A stretch of 64,000 nt of DNA from contig DYYG01000047.1 in the NCBI GenBank assembly GCA_020741775.1, forward strand, positions 62,001-126,000, given 5' to 3'. Position numbers and translations under genes: made by a program. The number at the start of each line of letters is the position of its first letter. Position 1 is the first letter of the stretch. The notes beneath the pieces are model-generated. The model was given only the letters and a program-made list of their open reading frames with translations. It did not search any database and had not been told where the DNA came from. Source of the stretch: Methylorubrum populi (GTDB lineage: Bacteria; Pseudomonadota; Alphaproteobacteria; Rhizobiales; Beijerinckiaceae). Positions 43,113 through 52,125 of the stretch are shown here, piece after piece.

Positions 43113-43926
43113 CGGTGCCGTTCACCTCGCCGCCGAACAGGAACATCGCCGCGAGCCAATAGAGGAACACGAGGAAGATCATCGCCGTGGCGAGGCCGCC
43201 ATAGGTCGAGGCATAGGCGTTGGAGAAGCGGTCGAGATAGAAGCCGAAGCCGAGGCCGGCGAGGAACCACAGCCCCAGCGTCACGGCGATCCCCGGCATC
43301 ACCGACAGGAACGGCCGCCGGCCGGCGGCCACGAATTTGTGGGCGATCACCAGCACCATCGCGATCAGCACCGCCGTGATGACGATGCGCCCGATGGCGA
43401 CGGTGAGCCCCAGGGGCTCCAGCCCCGGCGCCACGAACACGAGTTGGCGCCAGATCAAGGGGCCGAGCACCACCAGGAAGGCGAAGGCGAGCATGGCGAA
43501 GGCGCCGCACACCACGTAGCCGATCGATTCGAGGCGGGTGAGCCACCAGGGCCGCATCTCGCGGATGCCGTAGGCGCGGTTGAGCCCGACCCGGAGCGAT
43601 TCGACGCCCGACGAGGAGAAGTAGAGCGCCAGCAGGGCGCCCAGCGTCAGTACGCCGCCGCGCTGCTCGGTGAGCAAGCGATGCACCTCGCCGACAATGG
43701 GCTTGGCCACCTCCCGCGGCACCGCGTCGAAGATCAGCGTGCCCGCCTCGTCGGCGAGCGACTTGGAGCCGAACAGGCCGGCCAGCGCCGCCACCAGGAT
43801 CAGGAACGGGAACAGCGAGGTCAGCATCGACAGCGCGATGTGGCTCGCGATCGCCCAACCGTCATGGGCGACGAAGCGCTGGGCGGCGAGGCCGGCCACG
43901 TCGAAGACTTTTCGCAGGCGGCTCAA
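43024..43926 (-). CDS. YihY/BrkB-family inner-membrane protein
   Basis: A 300-residue polytopic protein of the YihY/virulence-factor BrkB family. Six membrane helices and the family segments HIALSMLTSLFPFLILVAAL, SSSGVESLRVGLNRAYGIRE and the late GGLATAMIFLVFLYWLAAMF are present. It has historically been confused with RNase BN; its function is unresolved, perhaps in transport. The likely start is TTG at 43926. The 3' end overlaps the converging AlgJ-like gene by 89 bases, with its last codons in the basic tail RRQRLQARMRARQAEAARV. Confidence 0.88.
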   Translation of the reverse strand: MSRLRKVFDVAGLAAQRFVAHDGWAIASHIALSMLTSLFPFLILVAALAGLFGSKSLADEAGTLIFDAVPREVAKPIVGEVHRLLTEQRGGVLTLGALLALYFSSSGVESLRVGLNRAYGIREMRPWWLTRLESIGYVVCGAFAMLAFAFLVVLGPLIWRQLVFVAPGLEPLGLTVAIGRIVITAVLIAMVLVIAHKFVAAGRRPFLSVMPGIAVTLGLWFLAGLGFGFYLDRFSNAYASTYGGLATAMIFLVFLYWLAAMFLFGGEVNGTVIAARRQRLQARMRARQAEAARVTANPLP

Positions 43927-44088
43927 GGGAGGGCGCGGCTTCTCGGAGGAGGAAATTCAGCTCGGAGCTTCATACGGGCATGGAGACCGCTCCCGTCAAC
44001 GGTGATGCGGCGGATCGGGGTTCGGCATGGCAGGGACGATCCAGGGATGGTTGCCTTCGCTCCCTCCCCATGCTGCCTGCCGGCCGCC

Positions 44089-44964
44089 ATGCCGATGCTC
44101 CTCTCCAGCCTGATCCCGGCCGCCTTCGTCCTGATCTGGGCGACGGGCTTCGTCGCCGCCCGCTACGTGGCGCCGCTCGCCGAGCCCCTCGCCTTCGTGG
44201 CCGCGCGCCTCGCTTTGGTGGCCCTGGTGCTGGCGGGCCTCGCCCTGGCGCTGCGGGCGCGGTGGCCGCGCGAACCCGCCGGCTGGCGCAACGGGCTCCT
44301 GGCCGGGGTGCTGATGCAGGGGATCTACGTGGCCGGGGTGTTCTGGTCGGTGCATCGCGGTCTGCCCTCCGGCATCGCAGCCCTGGTCGGCAGCCTGCAG
44401 CCCCTGCTCACGGCCGCCGCCTCAGAGCCGATGCTCGGTGAGCGGGTGGGCCCCAAGCGCTGGGCGGGAATCGGGCTCGGCTTCCTCGGGGCGGGGCTGG
44501 TGCTGCTGCCGAAGCTCGGCGCGGTCGATGCCGCCGGCATTCCGCCGGTCGCCCTCGCCGTCTGTTTCGCCGCGATGCTGGCGATGACGGCCGGCACGCT
44601 CTGGCAGAAACGCCACGGTGCGGGCGCCGACCTCGTCACCAATGCCTGCCTGCAATTCGTCGGCGGCGCCGCCTTCGCGCTTCCGCTCGCCCTGCTGGCG
44701 GGCGAGACCCGGCTGGAGCCGAGCCTGCCCCTCGGCCTCGGCATGGCGTGGTCGGTCCTCGTCAACTCGGTGGCGGGCATCCTGTTGCTGATGGCGCTGA
44801 TCCGGCGTGGGGCGGTGGCGGGGGTCGCCTCCCTGCTCTTCCTGGTGCCGCCGGTCTCGGCGGCCATCGCCTACGCCATGTTCGGCGAGGCGCTCACGCC
44901 GGTGCAGATCGCGGGCATGGCCGTGGCCGCCGCGGGTGTCGGCTTGGCCAGTGGAAGACGATGA
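44089..44964 (+). CDS. EamA-type DMT transporter
   Basis: A 291-residue ten-helix transporter with two EamA repeats (about residues 5-135 and 147-285), each with the typical pattern (LPSGIAALVGSLQPLLTAAA and GAVAGVASLLFLVPPVSAAI). Such drug/metabolite transporters export metabolites; the substrate is unknown. Two close ATG codons (44089 and 44095) are possible. The longer open frame upstream to 43339 overlaps the minus-strand YihY gene and is not used. Confidence 0.9.
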   Translation: MPMLLSSLIPAAFVLIWATGFVAARYVAPLAEPLAFVAARLALVALVLAGLALALRARWPREPAGWRNGLLAGVLMQGIYVAGVFWSVHRGLPSGIAALVGSLQPLLTAAASEPMLGERVGPKRWAGIGLGFLGAGLVLLPKLGAVDAAGIPPVALAVCFAAMLAMTAGTLWQKRHGAGADLVTNACLQFVGGAAFALPLALLAGETRLEPSLPLGLGMAWSVLVNSVAGILLLMALIRRGAVAGVASLLFLVPPVSAAIAYAMFGEALTPVQIAGMAVAAAGVGLASGRR

Positions 44965-45080
44965 ATCGTATGATGAATTCAGCCTAAAGACTGGGACTGC
45001 GACGGCAAGAAACTACTATTGTGCCGGCGATCCTCCCTATAAAGGAACCACCCAACCGCCCTCGTGGAAGAGAGTTCGAT

Positions 45081-46772
45081 ATGGCCGCCTCCCCCGCCGT
45101 CCAGCCTGCCAACGACCCGAAGGATTTCGTCGCCCTGGCCAAGGATGCCGCCGTGGGCGCCAAGGCTCTCGTCGCCGAGGCGACCGCCCGCGTGAAGGCG
45201 CGCGTGACCGGCCCGGAAGGCAAGCTCGATGCCGGGGCGCTGGAGCGCGAGCAGCACGCCGCCCACGGCCTGTCCTGGCTCGCCACCTATGGCGAGGCGG
45301 TGCGGGAACTGGCCGATTACGCCGAGCGACTCCAGTCCCAGGGCGCCCTCGGCGAGACCGAGGCGCTGCTCGTGAAGATCGGCGTCGGCGAATATCTCGA
45401 CCAGATGTTCGGCGGCATCCCGATGAGCCAGGGCGAGATGGTGCGCCCGACCTCGTCCCTCGGCTTCTCGTCCGCCGAGCTGGCCGCGCTCCGCACGCCG
45501 GCCATCGATGCCGTCGTGGCCGAGGGCAACACCCCGGCCAACCGCGCCGCCCTGGTCGCCCGGATCCGCGAGGCCACGACCTCGGGTGCGGCCACCATCG
45601 GCCTGTCGGGCCTCGACGAGGACATGGAGGCGATCCGCACCGAGATGCGCCGCTTCGGCAAGGCCGAGGTGGTGGAGCAGGCGCAGGAATGGCACCGCGA
45701 GAACGCCTACATTCCGATGGAGATCATCGAGAAGATGGCCGAACTCGGCGTGTTCGGCCTGACCATCCCCGAGGAATACGGCGGCATGGGCATGCCGAAG
45801 GCCGCGATGTGCGTGGTCTCGGAGGAACTGTCCCGCGCCTATATCGGCGTCGGCTCGCTCGGCACCCGCTCGGAGATCGCCGCCGAGCTGATCCTGTGCG
45901 GCGGCACCGAGGAGCAGAAGCAGCGCTTCCTGCCGCGCATCGCCTCCGGTGAGATCCTGCCGACCGCCGTCTTCACCGAGCCGAACACCGGCTCCGACCT
46001 CGCCTCGCTCCGCACCAAGGCGGTGAAGGAGGGCGATGTCTGGAAGATCACCGGCAACAAGACCTGGATCACCCACCCCGTCCGCGCCGACATCATGACC
46101 GTGCTCGTGCGCACCAAGCCGGAAGAGAAGGGCCATCGCGGCCTCTCGATGCTGATCGCCGAGAAGCCGCGTGGCTCGGACGAAAACCCCTTCCCGGTCA
46201 ATGGCCTGTCCGGCGGTGAGATCGAGGTGCTCGGCTATCGCGGCATGAAGGAATACGAGCTGTCCTTCGAGGGCTTCGAGGTGCCCGGGGCGAACCTCCT
46301 CGGCGAGATCGAGGGCAAGGGCTTCGCCCAGCTGATGCAGACCTTCGAATCCGCTCGCATCCAGACCGCCGCCCGCGCCATCGGCGTGGCCCAGTCGGCC
46401 CTGGATATCGGCCTGCGCTACGCCGAGGAGCGGGTGCAGTTCGGCAAGGCCCTGGTCGAGTTCCCGCGCGTGGCCGACAAGCTCGCGATGATGGCGGTGG
46501 AGATCAACATCGCCCGCCAGCTCACCTACTTCTCCGCCCGCGAGAAGGACGAGGGCAAGCGCTGCGACCTCGAGGCCGGCATGGCCAAGCTGCTCGGCGC
46601 CCGCGTCGCCTGGGCGGCGGCGGACAACGCCCTGCAGATCCATGGCGGCAACGGCTTCGCGCTGGAATACCCGATCAGCCGCGTGCTCTGCGACGCCCGC
46701 ATCCTCTCGATCTTCGAGGGCGCGGCCGAGATCCAGGCCCAGGTCATCGCCCGGCGCCTGCTGGAGCAGTGA
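45081..46772 (+). CDS. mcd: Methylsuccinyl-CoA dehydrogenase-like acyl-CoA dehydrogenase
   Basis: A 563-residue acyl-CoA dehydrogenase. A helical N-terminal extension of about 150 residues, absent from ordinary acyl-CoA dehydrogenases, precedes the FAD domains (EEYGGMGMPKAAMCVVSEEL, AVFTEPNTGSDLASLRT, GNKTWITHP, FESARIQTAARAIGVAQ, QIHGGNGFALEYPISR). This length and extension fit (2S)-methylsuccinyl-CoA dehydrogenase of the ethylmalonyl-CoA pathway, which regenerates glyoxylate in Methylobacterium. The start ATG at 45081 follows a GGAAGAGAG ribosome-binding site. A different acyl-CoA substrate cannot be excluded from sequence alone. Confidence 0.82.
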   Translation: MAASPAVQPANDPKDFVALAKDAAVGAKALVAEATARVKARVTGPEGKLDAGALEREQHAAHGLSWLATYGEAVRELADYAERLQSQGALGETEALLVKIGVGEYLDQMFGGIPMSQGEMVRPTSSLGFSSAELAALRTPAIDAVVAEGNTPANRAALVARIREATTSGAATIGLSGLDEDMEAIRTEMRRFGKAEVVEQAQEWHRENAYIPMEIIEKMAELGVFGLTIPEEYGGMGMPKAAMCVVSEELSRAYIGVGSLGTRSEIAAELILCGGTEEQKQRFLPRIASGEILPTAVFTEPNTGSDLASLRTKAVKEGDVWKITGNKTWITHPVRADIMTVLVRTKPEEKGHRGLSMLIAEKPRGSDENPFPVNGLSGGEIEVLGYRGMKEYELSFEGFEVPGANLLGEIEGKGFAQLMQTFESARIQTAARAIGVAQSALDIGLRYAEERVQFGKALVEFPRVADKLAMMAVEINIARQLTYFSAREKDEGKRCDLEAGMAKLLGARVAWAAADNALQIHGGNGFALEYPISRVLCDARILSIFEGAAEIQAQVIARRLLEQ

Positions 46773-46871
46773 CACGGCCCATCGGTCTCGGGGCACGATC
46801 GTAGACGCTCCGTCCCGGGAACGACGAGGCGCCCCGAACTGAACTGTGACGGGCACCTCGACTGATAAAAG

Positions 46872-49382
46872 GTGGGTTATGAGCCAAATGAAGCCGGCTC
46901 ATATACCTCCCTTCAACCAACAGTGCTTAGGCCGTACTCCAATTCACTGGAGCCGGCCTTCGTGTCGCCAGACCCTTTTTCAGGCGCGCAGGGCGCCACC
47001 CTGGTCGAGCACTGGCGCAGCTGCCAGCCCCTGCCGGGGGTGATGCCGAGCTACGGTGCCGTGGTCCTGGGGCGTCTCGGACGCTTGGCCGACCGTTGCG
47101 CCCTCATCGCGACCTGCGGGGGGCGGGCCCAGCGTGTCCTGTGGGGCGGAGCGGGCTTTCGCGATTGGTTCGAGGGCGAAGTCCATGGCCTGTCGCTCGC
47201 TGATGCGCCGGACGAGATCCGCCAGCCGGTGGGAGAGATCGTTGGGGCGGCCCTGCGCAGCGGCGAGCCGGCCAGCGCCCGCTGCGACCGGGTCAGCGAC
47301 GGAATCGTCACGACATGGCATCTCGTCGGCGTGCCCCTGACCAACCATGAGGGAGCGCCCCTCGTCCTCATTCATGTCGATGGCGAGGCCGCACGCATCG
47401 AGTTGATGCAGGCGATGTTCGGCGTGACCGGCCAGGGGCTGATGGCGCTCGCGACCGTTCGCGACGCCGAGGGCGCCGTCACCGATTTCAAGATCGTCGC
47501 CCTGAATCAGGGTGCTGCCGAGATCCTCGGGCAGCCGGTCATGACGCTGCAATGGCAGCGCCTCGACGCCCTCGTGCCGGCGCGGCTCGGACTGACGCGC
47601 TGGCTCACGGGGGTGGTCGGACGTCCCGACCGCACGGCGTTCGAACTGGCCTACCCCACCCTCGACGGGACGGTGCGGCACCTGAAGATCGAGGCCAACG
47701 CCATCGGTGACCTCATCGCGATCGCCATGACGGATGTGGGGGACATCAAGGCCCGAGAGGACTCGTTCCGCTTCCTGTTCGAGAACAACCCGCTCCCGAT
47801 GTGGCTGGTCGATCAGGAATCCGGCCTTTTCATCGCGGTGAACGAGGCGGCCATCCTGCATTACGGCTTCAGCCGCGAGCAATTCCTCTCCCGACATCTG
47901 CAACATCTGTCGGATACGCGCCTGGAGGGCCGGCCCGCCGATAGCGGCGTGCAGCGGCATCGGCGGGCCGATGGGTCGGTCATCGAGGTGACGCTGCTGG
48001 AGCGCCCCCTCGTCTTCGAGGGCCGGCCGGTGCTGCTGGGCGCGGCCATCGACGTGACCGAACAGCGCCGGGCCGAAGCGCGCATCACCCACATGGCCCA
48101 TCACGATTCCCTGACCGGCCTGCCGAACCGCGTGCTCTTCGCCGCCCGCCTCTCCGAAGCGATCGCCGAGTATGCCCGCAATGGCGCGAGGACGGCCCTG
48201 CTCTGCCTCGACCTCGACAAGTTCAAGTTCGTCAACGACACCCTCGGCCATCCCGCCGGCGACGCGCTGCTGCGGCAGGTGGCGGAGCGGATCGCGGGCT
48301 GCCTGCGCCGGGAAGATTTCGTGGCGCGGCTCGGCGGCGACGAGTTCGCCATCCTATTGCGCTCCCCCGACAGCGAGACCGTGAGAAGGATCGCCGAACG
48401 GATCATCGAGGCCCTGTCCCGCCCCGTCAGGCTCGGCGACCGGGATTGCCAGATCGGGGTGAGCATCGGCATCGCCCGGCTGCCGGAGCATGGGCGCGAT
48501 CCTGACAGCCTGCAGCGCAATGCCGACCTCGCTCTCTACCGCGCGAAAGCGGAGGGCGGCAGCGTCGCCCATTGCTTCGAGGTGGCCATGGATAGCTGGG
48601 CGCGATCGCAACGGCGGCGGGAGACCGATCTGCACGAAGCCTTCGCCAGGGGCGACCTCACCCTCGCCTATCAGCCGGTGATCGATGTCCGCACGCAGGC
48701 GATCGTCGGCTTCGAGGCGCTGCTGCGCTGGCACCATCCGGTCGAGGGGCCGATTCCGCCGAGCGAGTTCGTGCCGCTCGCGGAACAGACCGGCCTGATC
48801 GGCCCCCTCGGTGCGTGGGTGCTGCGGCAGGCCTGTACGGAGGCGCAGGGTTGGGCCGAGCCCTTGCTGGTGGCGGTCAACCTGTCGCCGGTCCAGTTTC
48901 GCGACCCCGGCCTCGTGACGATGGTGGGTGAGGTGCTGTCGCAATCCGGGCTCGCTCCGGCGAGGCTCGAGCTGGAGGTCACCGAATCCGTGCTGCTCGC
49001 GGCGAGCGAGACCAATCTGGAGACGCTCCACGCCCTGCGCGCCTTGGGTGTGCGGATCGCGATGGACGATTTCGGCACCGGCTACTCGTCGCTGAGCTAC
49101 CTGCAGAAATTCCCCTTCGACAAGATCAAGATCGACCGCTCCTTCGTGCAGCAACTCGGGGAGAATCGCCATTCGGCCGCCATCGTGCAGGCGGTAATCG
49201 GCCTCGGCGCGAGCCTCGGCATCGTCACCGTGGCCGAGGGTGTCGAGACCGAGAGCCAATTCGCGCATCTGCTGGCGGAAGGCTGCGACGAGGCGCAGGG
49301 CTACCTGTTCGGCCGCCCCGTCCCCATCGCCGAGGCGCGCCAGCTGATCCGCCCGGACCGACGCCCCCTCCTCGTCGCCTGA
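46872..49382 (+). CDS. PAS-GGDEF-EAL c-di-GMP signalling protein
   Basis: An 836-residue protein. The N-terminal about 380 residues hold at least one PAS domain (RFLFENNPLPMWLVDQESG). A GGDEF domain (about 400-560) with intact RLGGDEFAIL and an RxxD inhibitory site (RRED) follows. The EAL domain (about 575-830) has EALLRW, DDFGTGYSSLSYL, DKIKIDRSF and EGVET, all catalytic residues present. It could both make and break c-di-GMP. The start is uncertain: GTG 46872 is used, but GTG 46962, with a GGAG site upstream, or ATG 47043 are possible. Confidence 0.87.
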   Translation: MGYEPNEAGSYTSLQPTVLRPYSNSLEPAFVSPDPFSGAQGATLVEHWRSCQPLPGVMPSYGAVVLGRLGRLADRCALIATCGGRAQRVLWGGAGFRDWFEGEVHGLSLADAPDEIRQPVGEIVGAALRSGEPASARCDRVSDGIVTTWHLVGVPLTNHEGAPLVLIHVDGEAARIELMQAMFGVTGQGLMALATVRDAEGAVTDFKIVALNQGAAEILGQPVMTLQWQRLDALVPARLGLTRWLTGVVGRPDRTAFELAYPTLDGTVRHLKIEANAIGDLIAIAMTDVGDIKAREDSFRFLFENNPLPMWLVDQESGLFIAVNEAAILHYGFSREQFLSRHLQHLSDTRLEGRPADSGVQRHRRADGSVIEVTLLERPLVFEGRPVLLGAAIDVTEQRRAEARITHMAHHDSLTGLPNRVLFAARLSEAIAEYARNGARTALLCLDLDKFKFVNDTLGHPAGDALLRQVAERIAGCLRREDFVARLGGDEFAILLRSPDSETVRRIAERIIEALSRPVRLGDRDCQIGVSIGIARLPEHGRDPDSLQRNADLALYRAKAEGGSVAHCFEVAMDSWARSQRRRETDLHEAFARGDLTLAYQPVIDVRTQAIVGFEALLRWHHPVEGPIPPSEFVPLAEQTGLIGPLGAWVLRQACTEAQGWAEPLLVAVNLSPVQFRDPGLVTMVGEVLSQSGLAPARLELEVTESVLLAASETNLETLHALRALGVRIAMDDFGTGYSSLSYLQKFPFDKIKIDRSFVQQLGENRHSAAIVQAVIGLGASLGIVTVAEGVETESQFAHLLAEGCDEAQGYLFGRPVPIAEARQLIRPDRRPLLVA

Positions 49383-49712
49383 CCCAAAGGGCGGGGCTGC
49401 CGGCGAAAGGCCTGAGATCGAAACTCAATTGGCTCGATCAGGCGAGGGGCTGTTTGCGACCCTTCTTGGACCTTTCGAGAAGTTCGCTGCTCGGCCGATT
49501 GATGGATGGCGTCTTACGACCGTTATGGGCGGGAAAGCTTCCGGTCTGCCGATCGTTTGGGAGCCCGGAAAGCTGCCGTTGCCTCGGCAATAGCCGAGCT
49601 AGAGCCAATCCCGATCACGTTACAATCGGGAATAGCTCTAAGATCTTGTTTTAACGCACTCTTTGTCGCCGAACCGGTGGCCACTTCGGCGGAGAGCGTT
49701 CTAAGAAGGAGC
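49383..49712. other. Intergenic region with family-A repeat
   Basis: A 330-bp space between the 3' ends of the GGDEF-EAL gene and the AhpD-like gene. The first 218 bases contain no gene, terminator or motif I can recognise. The remainder is the family-A repeat at 49601-49705, which may end transcription from both sides. Confidence 0.6.
49601..49705 (+). repeat. Palindromic intergenic repeat, family A copy 3
   Basis: A full copy with both hairpins, in decayed form: the first arm TCCCGA/TCGGGA around TCACGTTACAA and the second CGCCGAACCGGTGGCCACTT-type hairpin. Shared blocks with the 18087-18190 copy include TCGCCGAACCGGTG and CACTTCGGCGGA. Confidence 0.85.
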
Positions 49713-50168
49713 TCAGGCCTTCGCCGCGACTGGAAGCCGGAAGGGCGCTCCGAGCCGATTGAACGCGTTCATCGCCGCGATGGCGATCGTGAGATCCACG
49801 AGATCCTTTGGCGTGAAAGCCGCGCTTGCGGCCGCATAGGCCTCGTCGGAAGCGTGCGTTTCGCTGACCAGCGTGACTTCCTCCGCCCAAGCGAGCGCAG
49901 CCCGGTATTGGTCGGAGAACAGGTGGGGCACCTCGGCCGAGACCGGAACCAGGGCGACCTTCTCAAACGGCATTGTCTTGAGGAGGTCACGGGTATGTCG
50001 GTCGATGCAATGCGCGCAGCCATTGATCTGCGACACGCGCAAGAAGACGAGGTGGATCAGTTCGTGGGGTAGGTTGGTGCCCGTGGCGATGTAGTGGTGG
50101 ATGCCGAAGAGCGCCTTCGCACCCTGCGGTGCCACCTCGTTCCAGACCAGCCGATTGTTCTGGCTCAT
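49713..50168 (-). CDS. AhpD-like carboxymuconolactone decarboxylase family protein
   Basis: A 151-residue alkylhydroperoxidase-type protein. The redox-active CxxC and proton-relay residues are in INGCAHCIDRHTRDLLKTMP, followed by LAWAEEVTLVSE and a C-terminal MNAFNRLGAPFRLP, the usual CMD-domain layout. It probably takes part in peroxide detoxification; the reductant is unknown. The ATG at 50168 begins MSQNNRLVW; the frame is open upstream to 50420 but that part has no family similarity. Confidence 0.87.
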   Translation of the reverse strand: MSQNNRLVWNEVAPQGAKALFGIHHYIATGTNLPHELIHLVFLRVSQINGCAHCIDRHTRDLLKTMPFEKVALVPVSAEVPHLFSDQYRAALAWAEEVTLVSETHASDEAYAAASAAFTPKDLVDLTIAIAAMNAFNRLGAPFRLPVAAKA

Positions 50169-50448
50169 GACGAATCCCAGTGCTCGGAACGCCGGAGATC
50201 GACGTTCGAAGCTATGACGAGCTGGCCGGCCGAGGTGTGACATGCCATGCCTCATTTCTGCTCGACAGGCGGATCCGTAGTTCGTTCGCGCGTGGACGTC
50301 CGCTTCGGAGCAGGCTGTTCGAGGCATCCGCCGATGAATTTGGGTCGAGACCGGTACGTCCGCTTCAGGACGACAGGCCGGAGTCCGCCCATCAGCCGCA
50401 GCGGCCCTCCACATAGCCAAGCTGATGGGGCTTCGACCCCCGTGTCTC

Positions 50449-50628
50449 TCACTTGGTGATCTTCACCGAGACCGGATCGCTCGACGGGAAGGTCTCCTCC
50501 AGCGCCTCGTCGAGACGCTCGTCCTTCTCCTCGCGGCTGTTCTCGGGGATCGCCCTGTCGCCCTTGCCGTCCTGCTGAAAGCCGGTGGACTTGGTCTCGT
50601 CGGTCGGTTGGCTGGTCTTCTCGGACAT
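50449..50628 (-). CDS. Small acidic conserved hypothetical protein, 59 residues
   Basis: A short gene that is easy to overlook. An excellent AGGGAGG ribosome-binding site ends six bases before the ATG at 50628. The product is highly charged and soluble, starting MSEKTSQPTDETKS and ending with the segment EALEETFPSSDPVSVKITK. Similar short proteins ending in a EALEETFPASDP-like motif are familiar from alphaproteobacteria, but their function is not known. It lies between an AhpD-like gene and a glycosyltransferase gene, all on the minus strand. Confidence 0.75.
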   Translation of the reverse strand: MSEKTSQPTDETKSTGFQQDGKGDRAIPENSREEKDERLDEALEETFPSSDPVSVKITK

Positions 50629-50716
50629 GGGGGCCTCCCTTCGTCTGTCGCTGTGCAGGCCGCACCGGGGCGACCGTTCTGCGAACCAACGCGAGCGCGG
50701 CCTTCCTGTTTCGTCC

Positions 50717-52033
50717 TCAGGAAAACGGGCCTGCGGCGGCCGTGCCGGGCAGGCCCGTCATTCCCAAAGGCCGCGGCGCCGAGCGGGCATCGCGCATCAC
50801 CAAGCCGTAGACCTGATCCAGCCGGTCGAGATGGGCATCGACGCTGAGGGGCGCCGACCAGTAGCGCTCATAGGCGCGCTCGGCCATGCGGGCGGCGAGG
50901 GGCTCGTCCCCGAGACGTGTCAGATGGGCGGCGAGCGCCCCGGCATCGCCGGAGCGGAACCAGAATCCGTTCTCGCCATCCTCGATCGCCTCGCGCCCGG
51001 CGCAGGCATCCGAGACGATCACCGGGCAGCCGCAGGCCAGGGCCTCGTAGACCGTGAGCGGCTGCCCCTCGTACCAGATGCTGGGGAAGACGAGGGCGCG
51101 GGCCCGCCGCAACAGGGCCTGAACCTCGGCGCCGTTCTTCCAGCCGAGCATCACCGCCTCGGGATAGCGGGCCTTGAGCTCCGCTGCCCCCGGCCCGTCA
51201 CCGACGAAGACCGGCCGGATGCCGGCCCGCCGGGCGGCTTCGGCGAAGATCGGCGCACCCTTCTCCGTCGAGAGGCGGCCGACGAACAGGACATCCTGGC
51301 GCCCCTCCCGCTCCAGGGGCTCCTGCTCGACCGAGACCGGGTTGTCGACGCGGTGGAATACCGTGCGGCCCGGCAGGAGCGGCGCGATCACCCGCTCCTG
51401 CAGCGCGCTGATGGTGATGACGTGGCGGAACAGGCCGGGCAGACCGGCGACGTGCTCCAGGCCGAGATGGCGCACCACCCGCAGCAGCTTGCGCGGATAG
51501 GAACGCGCATCGCAATTCGTGCCGAGGCAGGCGGCCGACATCGGCACCCGGTGGCAGATCCGCCCGGCCGGGTACTCGTAGAAGCCGCCATTGGGGCAGA
51601 CGAGGAAGAATTCGTGCATCGTGTAGAGGCACGGCAGGCCGGAGCTCCGGATCGCCGTGCCGATGGAGGGCGACAGCGCCTTGGCGAAGGCGTGGACATG
51701 CACCAGCGTGTCGCGGGGATCGCAATGGGCCAGTTCGGCGGTCAGACGCTTCGCCGCCCGGCCGTTCCAGATCGCCTGCACCGCGAAGGCGAGCTTGTTG
51801 GTGGTGGAGGCGATGTCGTCCTGGCCGAGGCAGACCACGCGGACCCCGCTCTCGGCGAGGCGCGGATCCACCGGCCCGACCGCGGCGAACACCGTGACGC
51901 GGTAGCCGCGCCGCCGCAGGCCCACGGCGGAATCGAGGGCGACCTTGGCCTGGCCGCCATTGACGTGGGCGTGGTCGAGAACGAGGACGACGTGCAAGGC
52001 GGCTCTCGGTTCTTCGTCGTGAAGTCCGGACAT
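50717..52033 (-). CDS. GT4-family glycosyltransferase
   Basis: A 438-residue GT-B glycosyltransferase. The N-terminal domain begins LHVVLVLDHAHVNGGQAKVA. A cysteine-bearing insert (FFLVCPNGGFYEYPAGRICH, AACLGTNCDARSYPRK) follows, and the C-terminal donor-binding domain has DVLFVGRLSTEKGAPIFAEA, VMLGWKNGAEVQALLRRAR and the E-x7-E motif in YEGQPLTVYEALACGCPVIV. It probably adds a sugar to a surface polysaccharide or glycolipid. The gene is divergent from a homologous gene at 52126 that shares the cysteine insert. Confidence 0.9.
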   Translation of the reverse strand: MSGLHDEEPRAALHVVLVLDHAHVNGGQAKVALDSAVGLRRRGYRVTVFAAVGPVDPRLAESGVRVVCLGQDDIASTTNKLAFAVQAIWNGRAAKRLTAELAHCDPRDTLVHVHAFAKALSPSIGTAIRSSGLPCLYTMHEFFLVCPNGGFYEYPAGRICHRVPMSAACLGTNCDARSYPRKLLRVVRHLGLEHVAGLPGLFRHVITISALQERVIAPLLPGRTVFHRVDNPVSVEQEPLEREGRQDVLFVGRLSTEKGAPIFAEAARRAGIRPVFVGDGPGAAELKARYPEAVMLGWKNGAEVQALLRRARALVFPSIWYEGQPLTVYEALACGCPVIVSDACAGREAIEDGENGFWFRSGDAGALAAHLTRLGDEPLAARMAERAYERYWSAPLSVDAHLDRLDQVYGLVMRDARSAPRPLGMTGLPGTAAAGPFS

Positions 52034-52125
52034 TTACCCGCCGGCAGTTGATCTCCCGTAAACCTTGCGCGCAACGCCGCCGCGCCGTCGCGGCCGCACC
52101 TCTTGCTTCCGGGCGGGGCGCCTCC

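Noticed and set aside
44979..46856. Minus-strand 625-codon open frame opposite mcd
   Set aside because: A shadow produced by codon bias of mcd; no recognisable protein.
46846..47043. ATG at 46879 with a good AGGTGGG site as start of the GGDEF-EAL gene
   Set aside because: It is in a different frame, which stops at 47043, so it cannot be the gene start. A very short leader peptide is conceivable but unsupported.
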